From assembly GCF_004118155.1 (NCBI RefSeq), contig NZ_SAIQ01000003.1, positions 124,001-188,000 on the forward strand: DNA of 64,000 bases, read 5' to 3'. The notes beneath the pieces were generated by a model. That model had not been told where the DNA came from. It worked only from the letters and a program-made list of their open reading frames with translations, and did not search any database. Source of the stretch: Edaphocola flava. Its GTDB lineage: Bacteria; Bacteroidota; Bacteroidia; Chitinophagales; Chitinophagaceae. Below, piece after piece: positions 43,522-51,780 of the stretch. Both the position numbers and the translations under genes were made by a program. How positions within the stretch are numbered: the stretch's first letter is position 1; every line of letters starts with the position of its first letter.

Positions 43522-43869
43522 ATGGCTACAAAGGGGAGTTACGGAGAACAACTGGCTGTTGCCTACCTGCAGGAAAAACAGCATAAGATACTGCATACTA
43601 ACCTGCGCATTGGCCGCAGAGAGGTGGACATTGTTTCCCTGGAGGGTTCACTGCTGATATTTACAGAGGTTAAAACCCGTACCAGCTTTGACTTTGGCTA
43701 TCCCGAAGCCGCCGTTACCCCACAGAAACAAGAACATATCAAAAGCGTTGCCGCAGCTTACTTACAGGAACATCAGGAGTATGAGCAGATCCGATTTGAT
43801 GTAATCAGTATCCTGCTACAGAACGGAAAGGCTGTAGAATATCATCATATCGAAGGGGCTTTTTACTGA
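43522..43869 (+). CDS. yraN: YraN family endonuclease-like protein (UPF0102)
   Basis: 115 residues from ATG 43522 (MATKGSYGEQLAVAYLQEK), the standard beginning of YraN proteins; an in-frame ATG at 43480 would overlap the GT4 gene by 31 bp and add residues not seen in the family. PD-(D/E)xK-type core: GEQLAVAYL, RREVDIVSLEG and IFTEVKTRTS, giving the Asp and ExK active-site pattern. Cellular role is not established. It converges with the L,D-transpeptidase-like gene across 6 bp. Confidence 0.9.
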   Translation: MATKGSYGEQLAVAYLQEKQHKILHTNLRIGRREVDIVSLEGSLLIFTEVKTRTSFDFGYPEAAVTPQKQEHIKSVAAAYLQEHQEYEQIRFDVISILLQNGKAVEYHHIEGAFY

Positions 43870-43875
43870 ACCCGA

Positions 43876-44529
43876 TCATTCATCAAAGATCTCGAGCAGC
43901 ACCGGGCGTGTTGCTTTGTCAATAACCACAGCCACTTTCTTTAAAAAGGATGGTGCCAATGTAGGACAGCCATCGCTCTGGCAGATAGGATAGGGTGCAA
44001 CCTCTCCACTGGGCACACACTCATGCGCATGTAAAACGACAAACCGTTCAAAGGCATTATTATTGGTACTGTCCAGGCCGTACAGCTTATAAGCCAGTCC
44101 GAATTTGCCCTGGTAGGGTGCCCCGATCATATAACGGCCCAGAGAGGTACAGCCACAACCTACTTCATTACCATAGCGCCTGCTGATCTGCACCGTTTCG
44201 TTACACCGGCCATGTGCCACAAGACTTTGCTGTATGACCCTTTTCTTTTGCAGGTCATATACAAAAAAGCGATTGCTTCCGGAAGGCAGCCGCATATCGG
44301 CCATCAGTACCACTGCGGTATCATAACCGTGCCTGCGGGCATAACCCAGCAACTTAGCTGCACGGCGGTCCAGTACGGAGCGAAGGGAGACATCAACGAC
44401 AGGGGGCCGTTTCGCCTCGGGATTACGGTTACGGAATAAATAATTGGCAGTCTGTTGATAATGCAAGACACAAAAAAGAAGTACACTGGCCAGAATAATG
44501 CCACCAGCGAGTAACAATGCTTTTTTCAT
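43876..44529 (-). CDS. Murein L,D-transpeptidase catalytic domain-like protein (YkuD_2)
   Basis: 217 residues with an N-terminal TM anchor or signal (ALLLAGGIILASVLLFCVL). The YkuD_2-type domain follows: FFVYDLQKKRVIQQSLVAHG, GCGCTSLGRYMIGAPYQGKF, a VVLHAHEC block with candidate His167/His169, and SDGCPTLAP with likely catalytic Cys188. This domain is related to L,D-transpeptidases that crosslink peptidoglycan with a Cys nucleophile; activity in YkuD_2 proteins is inferred. Periplasmic. The promoter region is shared with the divergent ABC-F gene. Confidence 0.88.
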   Translation of the reverse strand: MKKALLLAGGIILASVLLFCVLHYQQTANYLFRNRNPEAKRPPVVDVSLRSVLDRRAAKLLGYARRHGYDTAVVLMADMRLPSGSNRFFVYDLQKKRVIQQSLVAHGRCNETVQISRRYGNEVGCGCTSLGRYMIGAPYQGKFGLAYKLYGLDSTNNNAFERFVVLHAHECVPSGEVAPYPICQSDGCPTLAPSFLKKVAVVIDKATRPVLLEIFDE

Positions 44530-44574
44530 AATAATGATTACTGCAATTTATCCATTCCTTTGTTGCAAAAGGGT

Positions 44575-44582
44575 TAAATTTG
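44575..44582 (+). promoter_or_regulatory. Bacteroidota -7 element for the ABC-F gene
   Basis: TAAATTTG (then C), 40 bp upstream of ATG 44623. Confidence 0.45.
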
Positions 44583-44622
44583 CAATCTTTTTACTTGTAC
44601 GAATATATAATCACCACGTAAT

Positions 44623-46572
44623 ATGCTTTTAGCACTTAATAATATAACCTTTTCTTTCGGAGCCCGCACCATGCTTGATGAGGCCAGCTGGCAGATCGGA
44701 GAAAATGAACGTATCGGACTAATCGGGCCTAACGGTGCCGGGAAATCTACATTATTAAGACTGATCACCGGAGAATACCGGGCTGAATCAGGCAATATGC
44801 AGAAAGCCAATGATACCACATTGGGCTTTTTCAACCAGGACCTGCTTAGCTTCTCGACTGATGACAGCATTGTTTCTGTATGTATGCAGGCTTATGAGAA
44901 GGCTGCCGAAATGGAAAAACAGATTGAGCAGCTGACCAAAGAACTGGAGACTAATTATGAAGATGAGGCATTGCTGCTGAAATACAGCGAGGCACTGCAT
45001 GAATTTGAACTGGCCGGGGGCTATGAAATGGAACATAAAGCATCGGCAGTACTGGAAGGTTTAGGTTTCCAGACCAAGGATCTGCACCGTCCGTACAACC
45101 AGTTTTCCGGCGGATGGAGAATGCGTGTACTGCTGGCAAAAATCATGCTGCAGCAACCCGACATTCTGCTGCTCGATGAGCCTACGAACCACCTGGATTT
45201 ACCCTCTATCGAATGGCTGGAAAAATACCTGCAATCTTATCCGGGTACGGTGATCATCGTATCGCATGACCGTTACTTCCTTGACAGAATGGTCACCAAG
45301 ATTGTAGAACTGTTCCAGCAGAAGCTGCATATCTACTCTGGTAACTACTCTTTCTACGAAGAGGAGAAAGCTACCCGAATGGAGTTTATGGAGCGTGAGT
45401 ACGAGAACCAGCAGAAATATATCAAACAGCAGGAACGCTTTATTGAGCGCTTCCGTGCACAGGCCACTAAGGCGGCTCAGGCGCAGAGTGCGATCAAACG
45501 CCTGGAAAAACTGGACCGTATAGAGCTGAATGAAGATAGCGGACCACGCATGAACATCAACTTTGCAGTGTCTGTGACACCGGGCAAGATCATCTGCGAC
45601 CTGAAGAATGTTTCTAAAGCGTATGGTGACCTGCAACTGCTGAAAAATACAGATGCTGAAATTATACGTGGCGACAAAATTGCACTGGTCGGGGCCAATG
45701 GTAAAGGTAAATCTACATTAATGCGCATCATTACCGGCACTGAATCATTTGAAGGTACCCGTACCGGATGGCATAATGTAATTGCCAGTTTCTATGCACA
45801 GCACCAGCTGGAAAGTCTGAATATTGAACATACCATTCTGGAGGAACTGAAATCCTGCGGCAGTAATAAGACGGAGGTGCAGCTGAGACAACTCCTGGGT
45901 TGTTTCCTCTTCTCTGGCGATGATGTATTTAAAAAGATCAAGGTATTGTCGGGAGGAGAAAAGGCTAGGGTAGCACTGGCCAAGGTAATCACCAGCAATG
46001 CTAACTTCCTGCTGCTCGATGAGCCTACGAACCACCTGGATATGCAGTCTGTAGAACTGCTGATCGAGGCCCTGCAACAGTATGAAGGTACACTGATCCT
46101 GATTTCGCATGACCGTTACTTTGTGAGTAAAACGGCTAATAAGTACTGGGAGATTGAAGAAGGCAAGATCAAATCCTTCGAAGGCCCGTACGATGAGTGG
46201 ATATACTGGAAAGAGAAAACAGCCGCTAAAGCAAAAGAAGCCCTGGCTGCTGAAAAGAATGCTCCGAAAGCGCCTGTGGTAAAGGAAACACCCGTGGTGA
46301 CCAATAATAATAACCAGGTAAACCGCGCGCAGCAAAAAGAGGTACAAAAGCAACAGAAAACGGTAGAACGCCTGGAGCAGCAATTGAGTGAAGCGGTGAA
46401 ACTGAAAGCGCAATATGAAAGTGACCTGGGCAACCCGGATATCTATGCAGATAAGGTACTGTTCAAGCAGGCTGAAGACCGTTACAGTGCTCAGCTGGCA
46501 CAATGTGATGCCCTGCAGGCACAGTATGATACGGCTTTTGAAAAGCTGATGGAACTGGAAGAAGGATTGTAA
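44623..46572 (+). CDS. ABC-F family ATPase (Uup/EttA type)
   Basis: 649 residues, two ABC ATPase domains on one chain and no membrane segment. Domain 1: Walker A IGPNGAGKST (34-43), signature FSGGWRMRV (about 161), Walker B ILLLDEPTNHLD. Linker with EREYENQQKYIKQQERFIERFR. Domain 2: Walker A GANGKGKST (about 357), LSGGEKARV (about 442), Walker B again. The C-terminal 85 residues form a coiled coil (QKTVERLEQQLSEAVKLKAQ). This fits translation factors of the Uup/EttA group that act on the ribosome; drug resistance is possible but unsupported. The two Walker B regions share an identical 33-bp DNA stretch. Confidence 0.93.
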   Translation: MLLALNNITFSFGARTMLDEASWQIGENERIGLIGPNGAGKSTLLRLITGEYRAESGNMQKANDTTLGFFNQDLLSFSTDDSIVSVCMQAYEKAAEMEKQIEQLTKELETNYEDEALLLKYSEALHEFELAGGYEMEHKASAVLEGLGFQTKDLHRPYNQFSGGWRMRVLLAKIMLQQPDILLLDEPTNHLDLPSIEWLEKYLQSYPGTVIIVSHDRYFLDRMVTKIVELFQQKLHIYSGNYSFYEEEKATRMEFMEREYENQQKYIKQQERFIERFRAQATKAAQAQSAIKRLEKLDRIELNEDSGPRMNINFAVSVTPGKIICDLKNVSKAYGDLQLLKNTDAEIIRGDKIALVGANGKGKSTLMRIITGTESFEGTRTGWHNVIASFYAQHQLESLNIEHTILEELKSCGSNKTEVQLRQLLGCFLFSGDDVFKKIKVLSGGEKARVALAKVITSNANFLLLDEPTNHLDMQSVELLIEALQQYEGTLILISHDRYFVSKTANKYWEIEEGKIKSFEGPYDEWIYWKEKTAAKAKEALAAEKNAPKAPVVKETPVVTNNNNQVNRAQQKEVQKQQKTVERLEQQLSEAVKLKAQYESDLGNPDIYADKVLFKQAEDRYSAQLAQCDALQAQYDTAFEKLMELEEGL

Positions 46573-46596
46573 GAGATATAAAATCTCATTTAAACA

Positions 46597-46631
46597 TAGG
46601 CCGGCAGGATAGTATTATCTTAGCCGGCCTA
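46597..46631. terminator. Bidirectional terminator overlapping the methyltransferase 3' end
   Basis: TAGGCCGGC (46597-46605) and GCCGGCCTA (46623-46631) form the outer stem, GATA/TATC an inner stem. It lies between the converging ABC-F and methyltransferase genes and contains the latter's last codons. Confidence 0.7.
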
Positions 46632-47382
46632 TATATATTTTAGTAGTATAATTGATTTGAATGGTATTACTTTCCTGATATTGTTCAAACAATTGTTCAA
46701 GGTCTGCGATCATGGCTGCATAAGCCTGGTGGCCCACCTTGGGCATATAAGAAGAAGACAATAATCTTCCCTTCAGTCCTTCAAAGTCAAAAATCTGCTG
46801 ATTGGTAAACTCATGTTGTACACAGAGTCCGGGCGCAAAGAACATTTTAATATCGGCATATTCAATATTACGATGCTGCACCTGTACATAGTCGATCGCA
46901 TACCGGAGAATCAGCTCATCGTATGCCTGTTCGAACCGGCTCTGGATTAAGCGTTCGTTCCATATTAGGATAACCAGTCCTTCGGGTTTTAGAATGCGTG
47001 CAAACTCTTTACGTACCGCAGCCTTATCAAACCAGTGAAAGGCCTGGGCAGCCATAAGCACGTCAATACTACCATCGTCCAATCCGGTATGCTCTGCAGT
47101 ACCATCCTGTATACTGAAGGTTTCAAATTGCTGCAGATCTGCAATCGCTGCCTGCCGCATCTCTTGATTGGGCTCTACCCCAATAACCCTATACCCATGG
47201 TCGAGGAATAAACGACTGGAGATGCCGGTACCCGCACCTATATCTGCAATGCTATACTCCGCAGCAGAGAAGCCATAATGCTGCTCCAGAAACGGTACGA
47301 TCGCAGCAGGATAACCAGGCCGGTACCGCTTATAGTCTTCTACGCGATCACTGAACCGTGTAGTGCTGTTTTGCTTGTCCAT
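46615..47382 (-). CDS. Class I SAM-dependent methyltransferase
   Basis: 255 residues, cytosolic. Motif I ADIGAGTGISSRLF (46-59), acidic loop GVEPNQEM for SAM ribose binding, SIDVLMAAQAFHWFD for motif II/III, and EFARILKPEGLVILIWNE as the post-motif strand. It belongs to the general Methyltransf_11/25 type, with a C-terminal extension of unknown role. The HWFD motif is common in a group related to small-molecule methyltransferases. The substrate cannot be predicted. The 3' end lies inside a hairpin. Confidence 0.88.
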   Translation of the reverse strand: MDKQNSTTRFSDRVEDYKRYRPGYPAAIVPFLEQHYGFSAAEYSIADIGAGTGISSRLFLDHGYRVIGVEPNQEMRQAAIADLQQFETFSIQDGTAEHTGLDDGSIDVLMAAQAFHWFDKAAVRKEFARILKPEGLVILIWNERLIQSRFEQAYDELILRYAIDYVQVQHRNIEYADIKMFFAPGLCVQHEFTNQQIFDFEGLKGRLLSSSYMPKVGHQAYAAMIADLEQLFEQYQESNTIQINYTTKIYIGRLR

Positions 47383-47426
47383 ATTGTTTATACTTAAGGT
47401 TATGAAATCGGATAGGTGCCAAAAAA

Positions 47427-47454
47427 AATATGAAAAGCGTTAGCTTTTCATATT
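47427..47454 (-). terminator. Intrinsic terminator overlapping the yajQ stop
   Basis: 12-bp stem AATATGAAAAGC/GCTTTTCATATT, 4-nt loop, followed on the reverse strand by a T8 run. The yajQ stop codon lies in the loop and stem. Confidence 0.85.
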
Positions 47455-47931
47455 GATAAATTGTAATGGCAGTTCCAGCGAAGAGCTTCTGCACAGTGCA
47501 ATGACTTCCTGCAGGTCATCGATTTTCTTGCCCGTTACACGGATAATATCGTCCATAATCGCCGCCTGTACTTTCGCGCCGCTGTCTTTGATCATTTTCA
47601 CAATCTTTTTCGCATCGGTCTGGTCTATACCATTACGGATCTTGATTTCTTTTCTAACATATTTACCCGATGCCGTATGCTCTTTGGTCAGGTCAAAACA
47701 TTTTGCATCCAGACCCTGGCGCATTGCTTTGGTCAAAATAATATCTTCTGCCTGTTTTAACTGCATTTCACTCTCGATTTCCAGTTTCAGTACGGAGTTT
47801 TTCTTATCCAGGTCTATTTCGCAATGGCACCCTTTGAAATCATAACGAGTGCTGATTTCCTTTTTAGCGGTGTTAATAGCATTGTCTAAAGTTTGTAAAT
47901 CTACTTTACTGCTTATATCAAAAGAAGGCAT
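47440..47931 (-). CDS. yajQ: YajQ family nucleotide-binding protein
   Basis: 163 residues from ATG 47931 (MPSFDISSKVDLQTLDNAIN), the family's standard start; the longer frame to 47949 is rejected. YajQ markers: STRYDFKGCHCEIDLDKK, EDIILTKAMRQGLDAKCFDL, and GIDQTDAKKIVKMIKDSGAKVQAAI split over two ferredoxin-like folds. A Xanthomonas homologue binds cyclic di-GMP and affects transcription; whether this one does is unknown. Single-gene unit with its own terminator. Confidence 0.95.
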   Translation of the reverse strand: MPSFDISSKVDLQTLDNAINTAKKEISTRYDFKGCHCEIDLDKKNSVLKLEIESEMQLKQAEDIILTKAMRQGLDAKCFDLTKEHTASGKYVRKEIKIRNGIDQTDAKKIVKMIKDSGAKVQAAIMDDIIRVTGKKIDDLQEVIALCRSSSLELPLQFINMKS

Positions 47932-48049
47932 AATAATAAGTTTACACAAAGATAGTATTTTATGTCTAAATCCGCTGACAGCAACAGCCTTACGCTTATG
48001 AAAAGGGCAAAAAATACTAAGCGTTGGTTAATCCTTCTAGTATTATATG

Positions 48050-48057
48050 TAACTTTA
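48050..48057 (+). promoter_or_regulatory. Weak -7 element for the META lipoprotein gene
   Basis: TAACTTTA resembles TAnnTTTG with one mismatch; a TTG lies 23 bp upstream of it (48024-48026). ATG is 52 bp further. Confidence 0.35.
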
Positions 48058-48109
48058 GCTCCTGCCGCATCTTAATTAAAACGTCCTTAAAACATAAAAT
48101 TATTACAAC

Positions 48110-48562
48110 ATGAGATACTCGTTCCTGATCGCCGGTGCCCTGATGGCTACCGTTTCGCTGGGTAGCTGCGCTGCCGGTAAGAAAAACAAAACCAACACTA
48201 GTGTTATTACTAATGCAGAAGCGCTGAAACAAAAATGGATGGTGAAAGAAATCAGAGGCGGAGATAATGCTATGCTGCTGAAAAAAGCAGCATATATTAC
48301 CTTCAACAAAGAAGATTCAAGAGGTGCGGCCAACTTCGGCTGCAATGGCATGGGCTTTGATTACAGTATTCCTGCTGTGGGTAAGATCAAATTCGGCAAT
48401 GTGATCAGCACTATGATGTTCTGTGAAGGCATTACACAGATGGAAAGTGCATTCTCTCACGGGGTAAAAGACGAAATGAGCTATGAGATCAAAGGTCATT
48501 TCCTGTACCTGAAAGACAACAAAGGAGTGTTCCTGACGGCCGTAAGACCAGACTGGGATTAA
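48110..48562 (+). CDS. META-domain lipoprotein (HslJ-like)
   Basis: 150 residues with a lipoprotein signal: hydrophobic stretch and VSLGSC, lipidated Cys20. The META domain covers the rest, with WMVKEIRGGDNAMLLKKAAY, ANFGCNGMGFDYSI (the GCNx signature) and MMFCEGITQMESAF (the Cys-rich T-x-M-x-C region). HslJ-like proteins sit in the outer membrane or periplasm and are linked to heat or novobiocin sensitivity in E. coli; function here is unknown. It converges with the methyltransferase gene directly (next base). Confidence 0.88.
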   Translation: MRYSFLIAGALMATVSLGSCAAGKKNKTNTSVITNAEALKQKWMVKEIRGGDNAMLLKKAAYITFNKEDSRGAANFGCNGMGFDYSIPAVGKIKFGNVISTMMFCEGITQMESAFSHGVKDEMSYEIKGHFLYLKDNKGVFLTAVRPDWD

Positions 48563-49744
48563 TTATATACCCGTTACTTTTTCAAGATAATGTTGTTGAA
48601 TGCCAAAGTACGCTTTGGCATTTTTTATTTTATCCAGCAGCAATTGTTTCTGTGCCGGATCCTGGTGGCCTTTTTTAGCACCTACGATCAGTACATTTTT
48701 AGGTGTATGTGCATCAGATATAAATTCAAACACTTTGGTATGGTAGCCGAAATATTCCAGGATCAGTGCACGTATGCCATCCGTCACCATTTCTGACTGA
48801 CGCTCGGTAAAGATGCCATGCTTCAGCAGGAAGTCCAGGTCATTATCTGCCTTATGCTGCTCTATCTCCCGGCGGATCTGTTTATGACAACAAGGTGCAA
48901 CTACGATCAGGTCTGCATCACCATGAATTCCCTTAGCAATAGCATCGTCTGTGGCTGTATCGCAGGCATGCAGGGCAATCAATACATCGATCTCTTCGGG
49001 CTGATATGCTTCTATTGTACCTTCTTCAAAATGCAGTTTATCAAAACCTACATTACCGGCAATGTTATTACACAGTGCTACCAGATCCTGTCGATACTCA
49101 ACTCCCGTAACGGTTGCAGGTTTCTTCAGGGTATTGGTCAGGTAATCATATAAGGCAAAGGTCAGGTATCCCTTACCGGCACCCATATCAGCTACATGCA
49201 GCATATCCTTTGCCGGCAGCTCTTTCAGCAGGGTACTTAAGATTTCTATATAGTGATTGATCTGACGGAATTTATCCTGCGCACTTTTATATACCTTTCC
49301 TTCTGCGTCTGTGATCTGTAATTCATGCAGGTACTGCTTGCCATTGGCTTCCAGCTTACGCTGCTTGGTACGGTCATGAGATTTCTCAGGCACCACATTC
49401 AGACTGGCTTTGCCTTTACGGAAGGTCAGTGTATTGCTTTTATTAAACTCCAGAACGGCATCAAATGCAGTGGTAAAAAGAGTGGCAATACGAAACTGAT
49501 CTGTAGCAATATGAGTACTCAGCTCTGTACGGGCCTCCTCCGGCGTATAGTTCTTTACAATATCCCTGGTCTTATAGCGATACGTAAAACTCAGCATCGC
49601 CTTCTGTTTGATCAGCACTGCTTTTACATAGATATTCTTCAGCGGCTCTGTGCCACGGTAGTTACCCAGGCTGATCTTCACCAGGCTATCGTCAGCCATG
49701 CTCTGGTCCAGGGCAGCAAAAAAGTCATTAAAAGCAGTTTGCAT
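48563..49744 (-). CDS. SAM-dependent methyltransferase with Methyltransf_32-like domain
   Basis: 393 residues. N-terminal ~170 residues of unknown fold rich in beta-strand (LVKISLGNYRGTEPLKNIYV, FRIATLFTTAFDAVLEFNKS), then a Rossmann methyltransferase domain: HVADMGAGKGYLTFALYDYL (motif I, about 190), TGVEYRQDLVALCN, VLIALHACDTATDDAIAKGI and VVAPCCHKQIRREI. The DMGAGKG and CCHKQ pattern matches the METTL25/GSTCD-like Methyltransf_32 family. Substrate unknown; nucleic acid or protein is possible. Co-oriented with and downstream of purH. Confidence 0.87.
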   Translation of the reverse strand: MQTAFNDFFAALDQSMADDSLVKISLGNYRGTEPLKNIYVKAVLIKQKAMLSFTYRYKTRDIVKNYTPEEARTELSTHIATDQFRIATLFTTAFDAVLEFNKSNTLTFRKGKASLNVVPEKSHDRTKQRKLEANGKQYLHELQITDAEGKVYKSAQDKFRQINHYIEILSTLLKELPAKDMLHVADMGAGKGYLTFALYDYLTNTLKKPATVTGVEYRQDLVALCNNIAGNVGFDKLHFEEGTIEAYQPEEIDVLIALHACDTATDDAIAKGIHGDADLIVVAPCCHKQIRREIEQHKADNDLDFLLKHGIFTERQSEMVTDGIRALILEYFGYHTKVFEFISDAHTPKNVLIVGAKKGHQDPAQKQLLLDKIKNAKAYFGIQQHYLEKVTGI

Positions 49745-49768
49745 AAAACAGGTATTTTTTTAACACAA

Positions 49769-49791
49769 CAACACCAGGTAAACTGGTGTTG
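49769..49791 (-). terminator. Weak hairpin between purH and the methyltransferase gene
   Basis: 9-bp stem CAACACCAG/CTGGTGTTG with a 5-nt loop, but no clean T-run on the reverse strand, so it may be partial. Confidence 0.4.
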
Positions 49792-49827
49792 CTGAATCAG
49801 AATGATCAAAAATATTATCAGTAAAGA

Positions 49828-51342
49828 CTAGTGTCTGAAGTGTCTCTGACCGGTCATTACCATAGCCAGGTTATGCTCCTTACAGTATTCAATGCTGTCT
49901 TTATCGCGGATAGAGCCACCCGGTTGGATAAAGGCTACAACACCTTCTTTATCGGCCATCTCCACACAGTCATTGAATGGGAAGAAAGCATCAGATGCCA
50001 GTACAGCACCATTCAGGTCAAACTTGAATTGTTTGGCTTTTTCAATCGCATGACGCAGGGCATCTACACGGCTGGTCTGACCACAACCTTTACCAATCAG
50101 TTGTTTATCTTTTACTAATGCGATTGCATTACTTTTTAGGTGTTTACAAACGATGTTTGCAAACGTCAGTTCTGCTTTTTCTGCTTCGGTAACCGTTCTG
50201 CCGCCAACATCTTCCCATTTCTCGAAGTTGCCCTGATCTGCGTCCTGTACCAGTGTACCATTCAGGATAGACTTAAAGTTGGTTACATAAGAAGCCGTTT
50301 GCTCGTTCATCGCCAGCAGGATACGGTTTTTCTTGGATTTCAGGATCGCCAGTGCTTCTTCGTCGAAAGAAGGTGCCATTAATACTTCAAAGAAGATCTC
50401 GTTGATCGCATTAGCCGTAGCTACATCAACCGTTTTATTGGTAATCAGTACACCACCAAAAGCACTTTCCGGATCACCGGCCAGCGCAGCATCCCAGGCT
50501 TCTTTTACCGTAGTTCTTGCAGCCACACCGCATACGTTGGTATGTTTAATGATCGCAAATACAGCATCATCAGCCGCTTTGAAATCGCTGATCAGTTGTA
50601 CCGCAGCATCAACATCAACCAGGTTATTATAAGACAGTTCTTTACCGTTTACCTGGTTGAAGATTTCGTTCAGGTCACCGTAGAAGCTTGCAGACTGATG
50701 AGGGTTCTCACCGTAACGCAGGCTCTGCTTATGTTTCAGCGGTTGTAAAATAGTACCGTTAAAGTAGTTGTTGATCGCAATATCGTAGTTCATTACTACT
50801 TCAAATGCTTTGGCAGCAAATGCTTTACGCTGTTCCAGACTGGTTTCACCATTTTGCTCACGCAGCATGTTTTCCAGTACAGCATAATCATGCTTATCGG
50901 CCAGTACTACTAAGTCTTTAAAGTTTTTAGCCGCCGCACGAATCATAGAAGGTCCACCGATATCGATTTTCTCGATGATCAGTTGCTCTTCGTTAGTATT
51001 TTTTAAAGTCTCTTCAAATGGATACAGATCTACAATCACCAGGTCGATCTCCGGGATATTGTATTCTTTCATTTCTGCCAGATCCTGCTCATTGCTTCTT
51101 CTGCCCAGGATACCACCGAATACTGCAGGGTGCAGGGTTTTCACGCGGCCGCCCAGAATAGCAGGGTAGGTAGTCAGGCTTTCTACCGGAACACATGGGA
51201 TGCTCAGGTCTTCAATAAACTGCTGTGTACCACCAGTAGAGTAAATGGTTACTCCCTGACGGTGCAGTTCCTGCACCAGCGGTGCCAGACCATCTTTGTA
51301 GAATACGGAAATTAAAGCCGATTTGATCGATTTTGTAGACAT
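49828..51342 (-). CDS. purH: Bifunctional AICAR transformylase / IMP cyclohydrolase
   Basis: 504 residues, full-length PurH. The N-terminal MGS-like IMP cyclohydrolase domain shows TIYSTGGTQQFIED, GGRVKTLHPAVFGGILGRR and LVIVDLYPFEETL. The C-terminal AICAR formyltransferase domain has the Lys-His pair in AIIKHTNVCG, AFGGVLITNK, KNRILLAMN, and the final SDAFFPFNDCVEMAD ... FIQPGGSIRDKDSI. It catalyses the last two steps of purine synthesis. A long PurF-like gene is in the window too, but 18 kb away, so there is no pur operon here. Confidence 0.97.
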   Translation of the reverse strand: MSTKSIKSALISVFYKDGLAPLVQELHRQGVTIYSTGGTQQFIEDLSIPCVPVESLTTYPAILGGRVKTLHPAVFGGILGRRSNEQDLAEMKEYNIPEIDLVIVDLYPFEETLKNTNEEQLIIEKIDIGGPSMIRAAAKNFKDLVVLADKHDYAVLENMLREQNGETSLEQRKAFAAKAFEVVMNYDIAINNYFNGTILQPLKHKQSLRYGENPHQSASFYGDLNEIFNQVNGKELSYNNLVDVDAAVQLISDFKAADDAVFAIIKHTNVCGVAARTTVKEAWDAALAGDPESAFGGVLITNKTVDVATANAINEIFFEVLMAPSFDEEALAILKSKKNRILLAMNEQTASYVTNFKSILNGTLVQDADQGNFEKWEDVGGRTVTEAEKAELTFANIVCKHLKSNAIALVKDKQLIGKGCGQTSRVDALRHAIEKAKQFKFDLNGAVLASDAFFPFNDCVEMADKEGVVAFIQPGGSIRDKDSIEYCKEHNLAMVMTGQRHFRH

Positions 51343-51381
51343 ATAATTTATATTGAAATATTAGCCAATTGCTTTGGGCTG

Positions 51382-51411
51382 CAAATTTCGGTATTTTTTG
51401 CAAGTATTCAA
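51382..51411 (-). promoter_or_regulatory. Promoter of purH
   Basis: Reverse strand: TTG within TTTTTG (51411-51409), 19-bp spacer, GAAATTTG (51389-51382, then C), one mismatch to TAnnTTTG, about 40 bp before the ATG. Confidence 0.5.
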
Positions 51412-51780
51412 AAAGTACCTTCAACAGGCCGCCCAGCACATCCAACAATAAGCGGCAGCAGGCTACCACACTCCCTTAATCAGCACATTGATGTATAGAT
51501 AATGCTTCCGAAATAGGACAAAAGAGCTGTTTTCAGGTGTAGTTGACAGGATAGCAGCATTTTTTTTATTAAAATAGATTTTTTCTCAAATAAATGAATT
51601 AATAAAAACCATCCTATTATAAATTACCAAAAATAAATTATTTTATTTTTTCACTGTTTCATGAATTATTTGTCACAGTACTGTTTTATTTCACATTTTT
51701 ATGATATACCTTAGCTTTAGTTAACGGATTTATAAAGAGAAAGGCGTAAAACTGATCACTGAGGCCTGAAAAAAATCAAT
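51412..51780 (+). other. AT-rich intergenic region and candidate promoter of the RiPP cluster
   Basis: The 437-bp gap between purH and the radical SAM gene has no supported gene. From about 51540 it becomes strongly AT-rich. TAGCTTTA (51712-51719) resembles a -7 element with one mismatch and would leave a leader of about 55 nt before ATG 51781. No riboswitch or operator repeat was recognised. This is the left boundary of the cluster. Confidence 0.35.

Noticed and set aside
45745-46503. 252-codon open frame opposite the ABC-F gene
   Set aside because: Antisense shadow of a confident gene, without recognisable motifs.
51343-51780. Possible small gene or tRNA in the purH-maturase gap
   Set aside because: No cloverleaf, no open frame with a start context; only AT-rich text and weak promoter-like elements.
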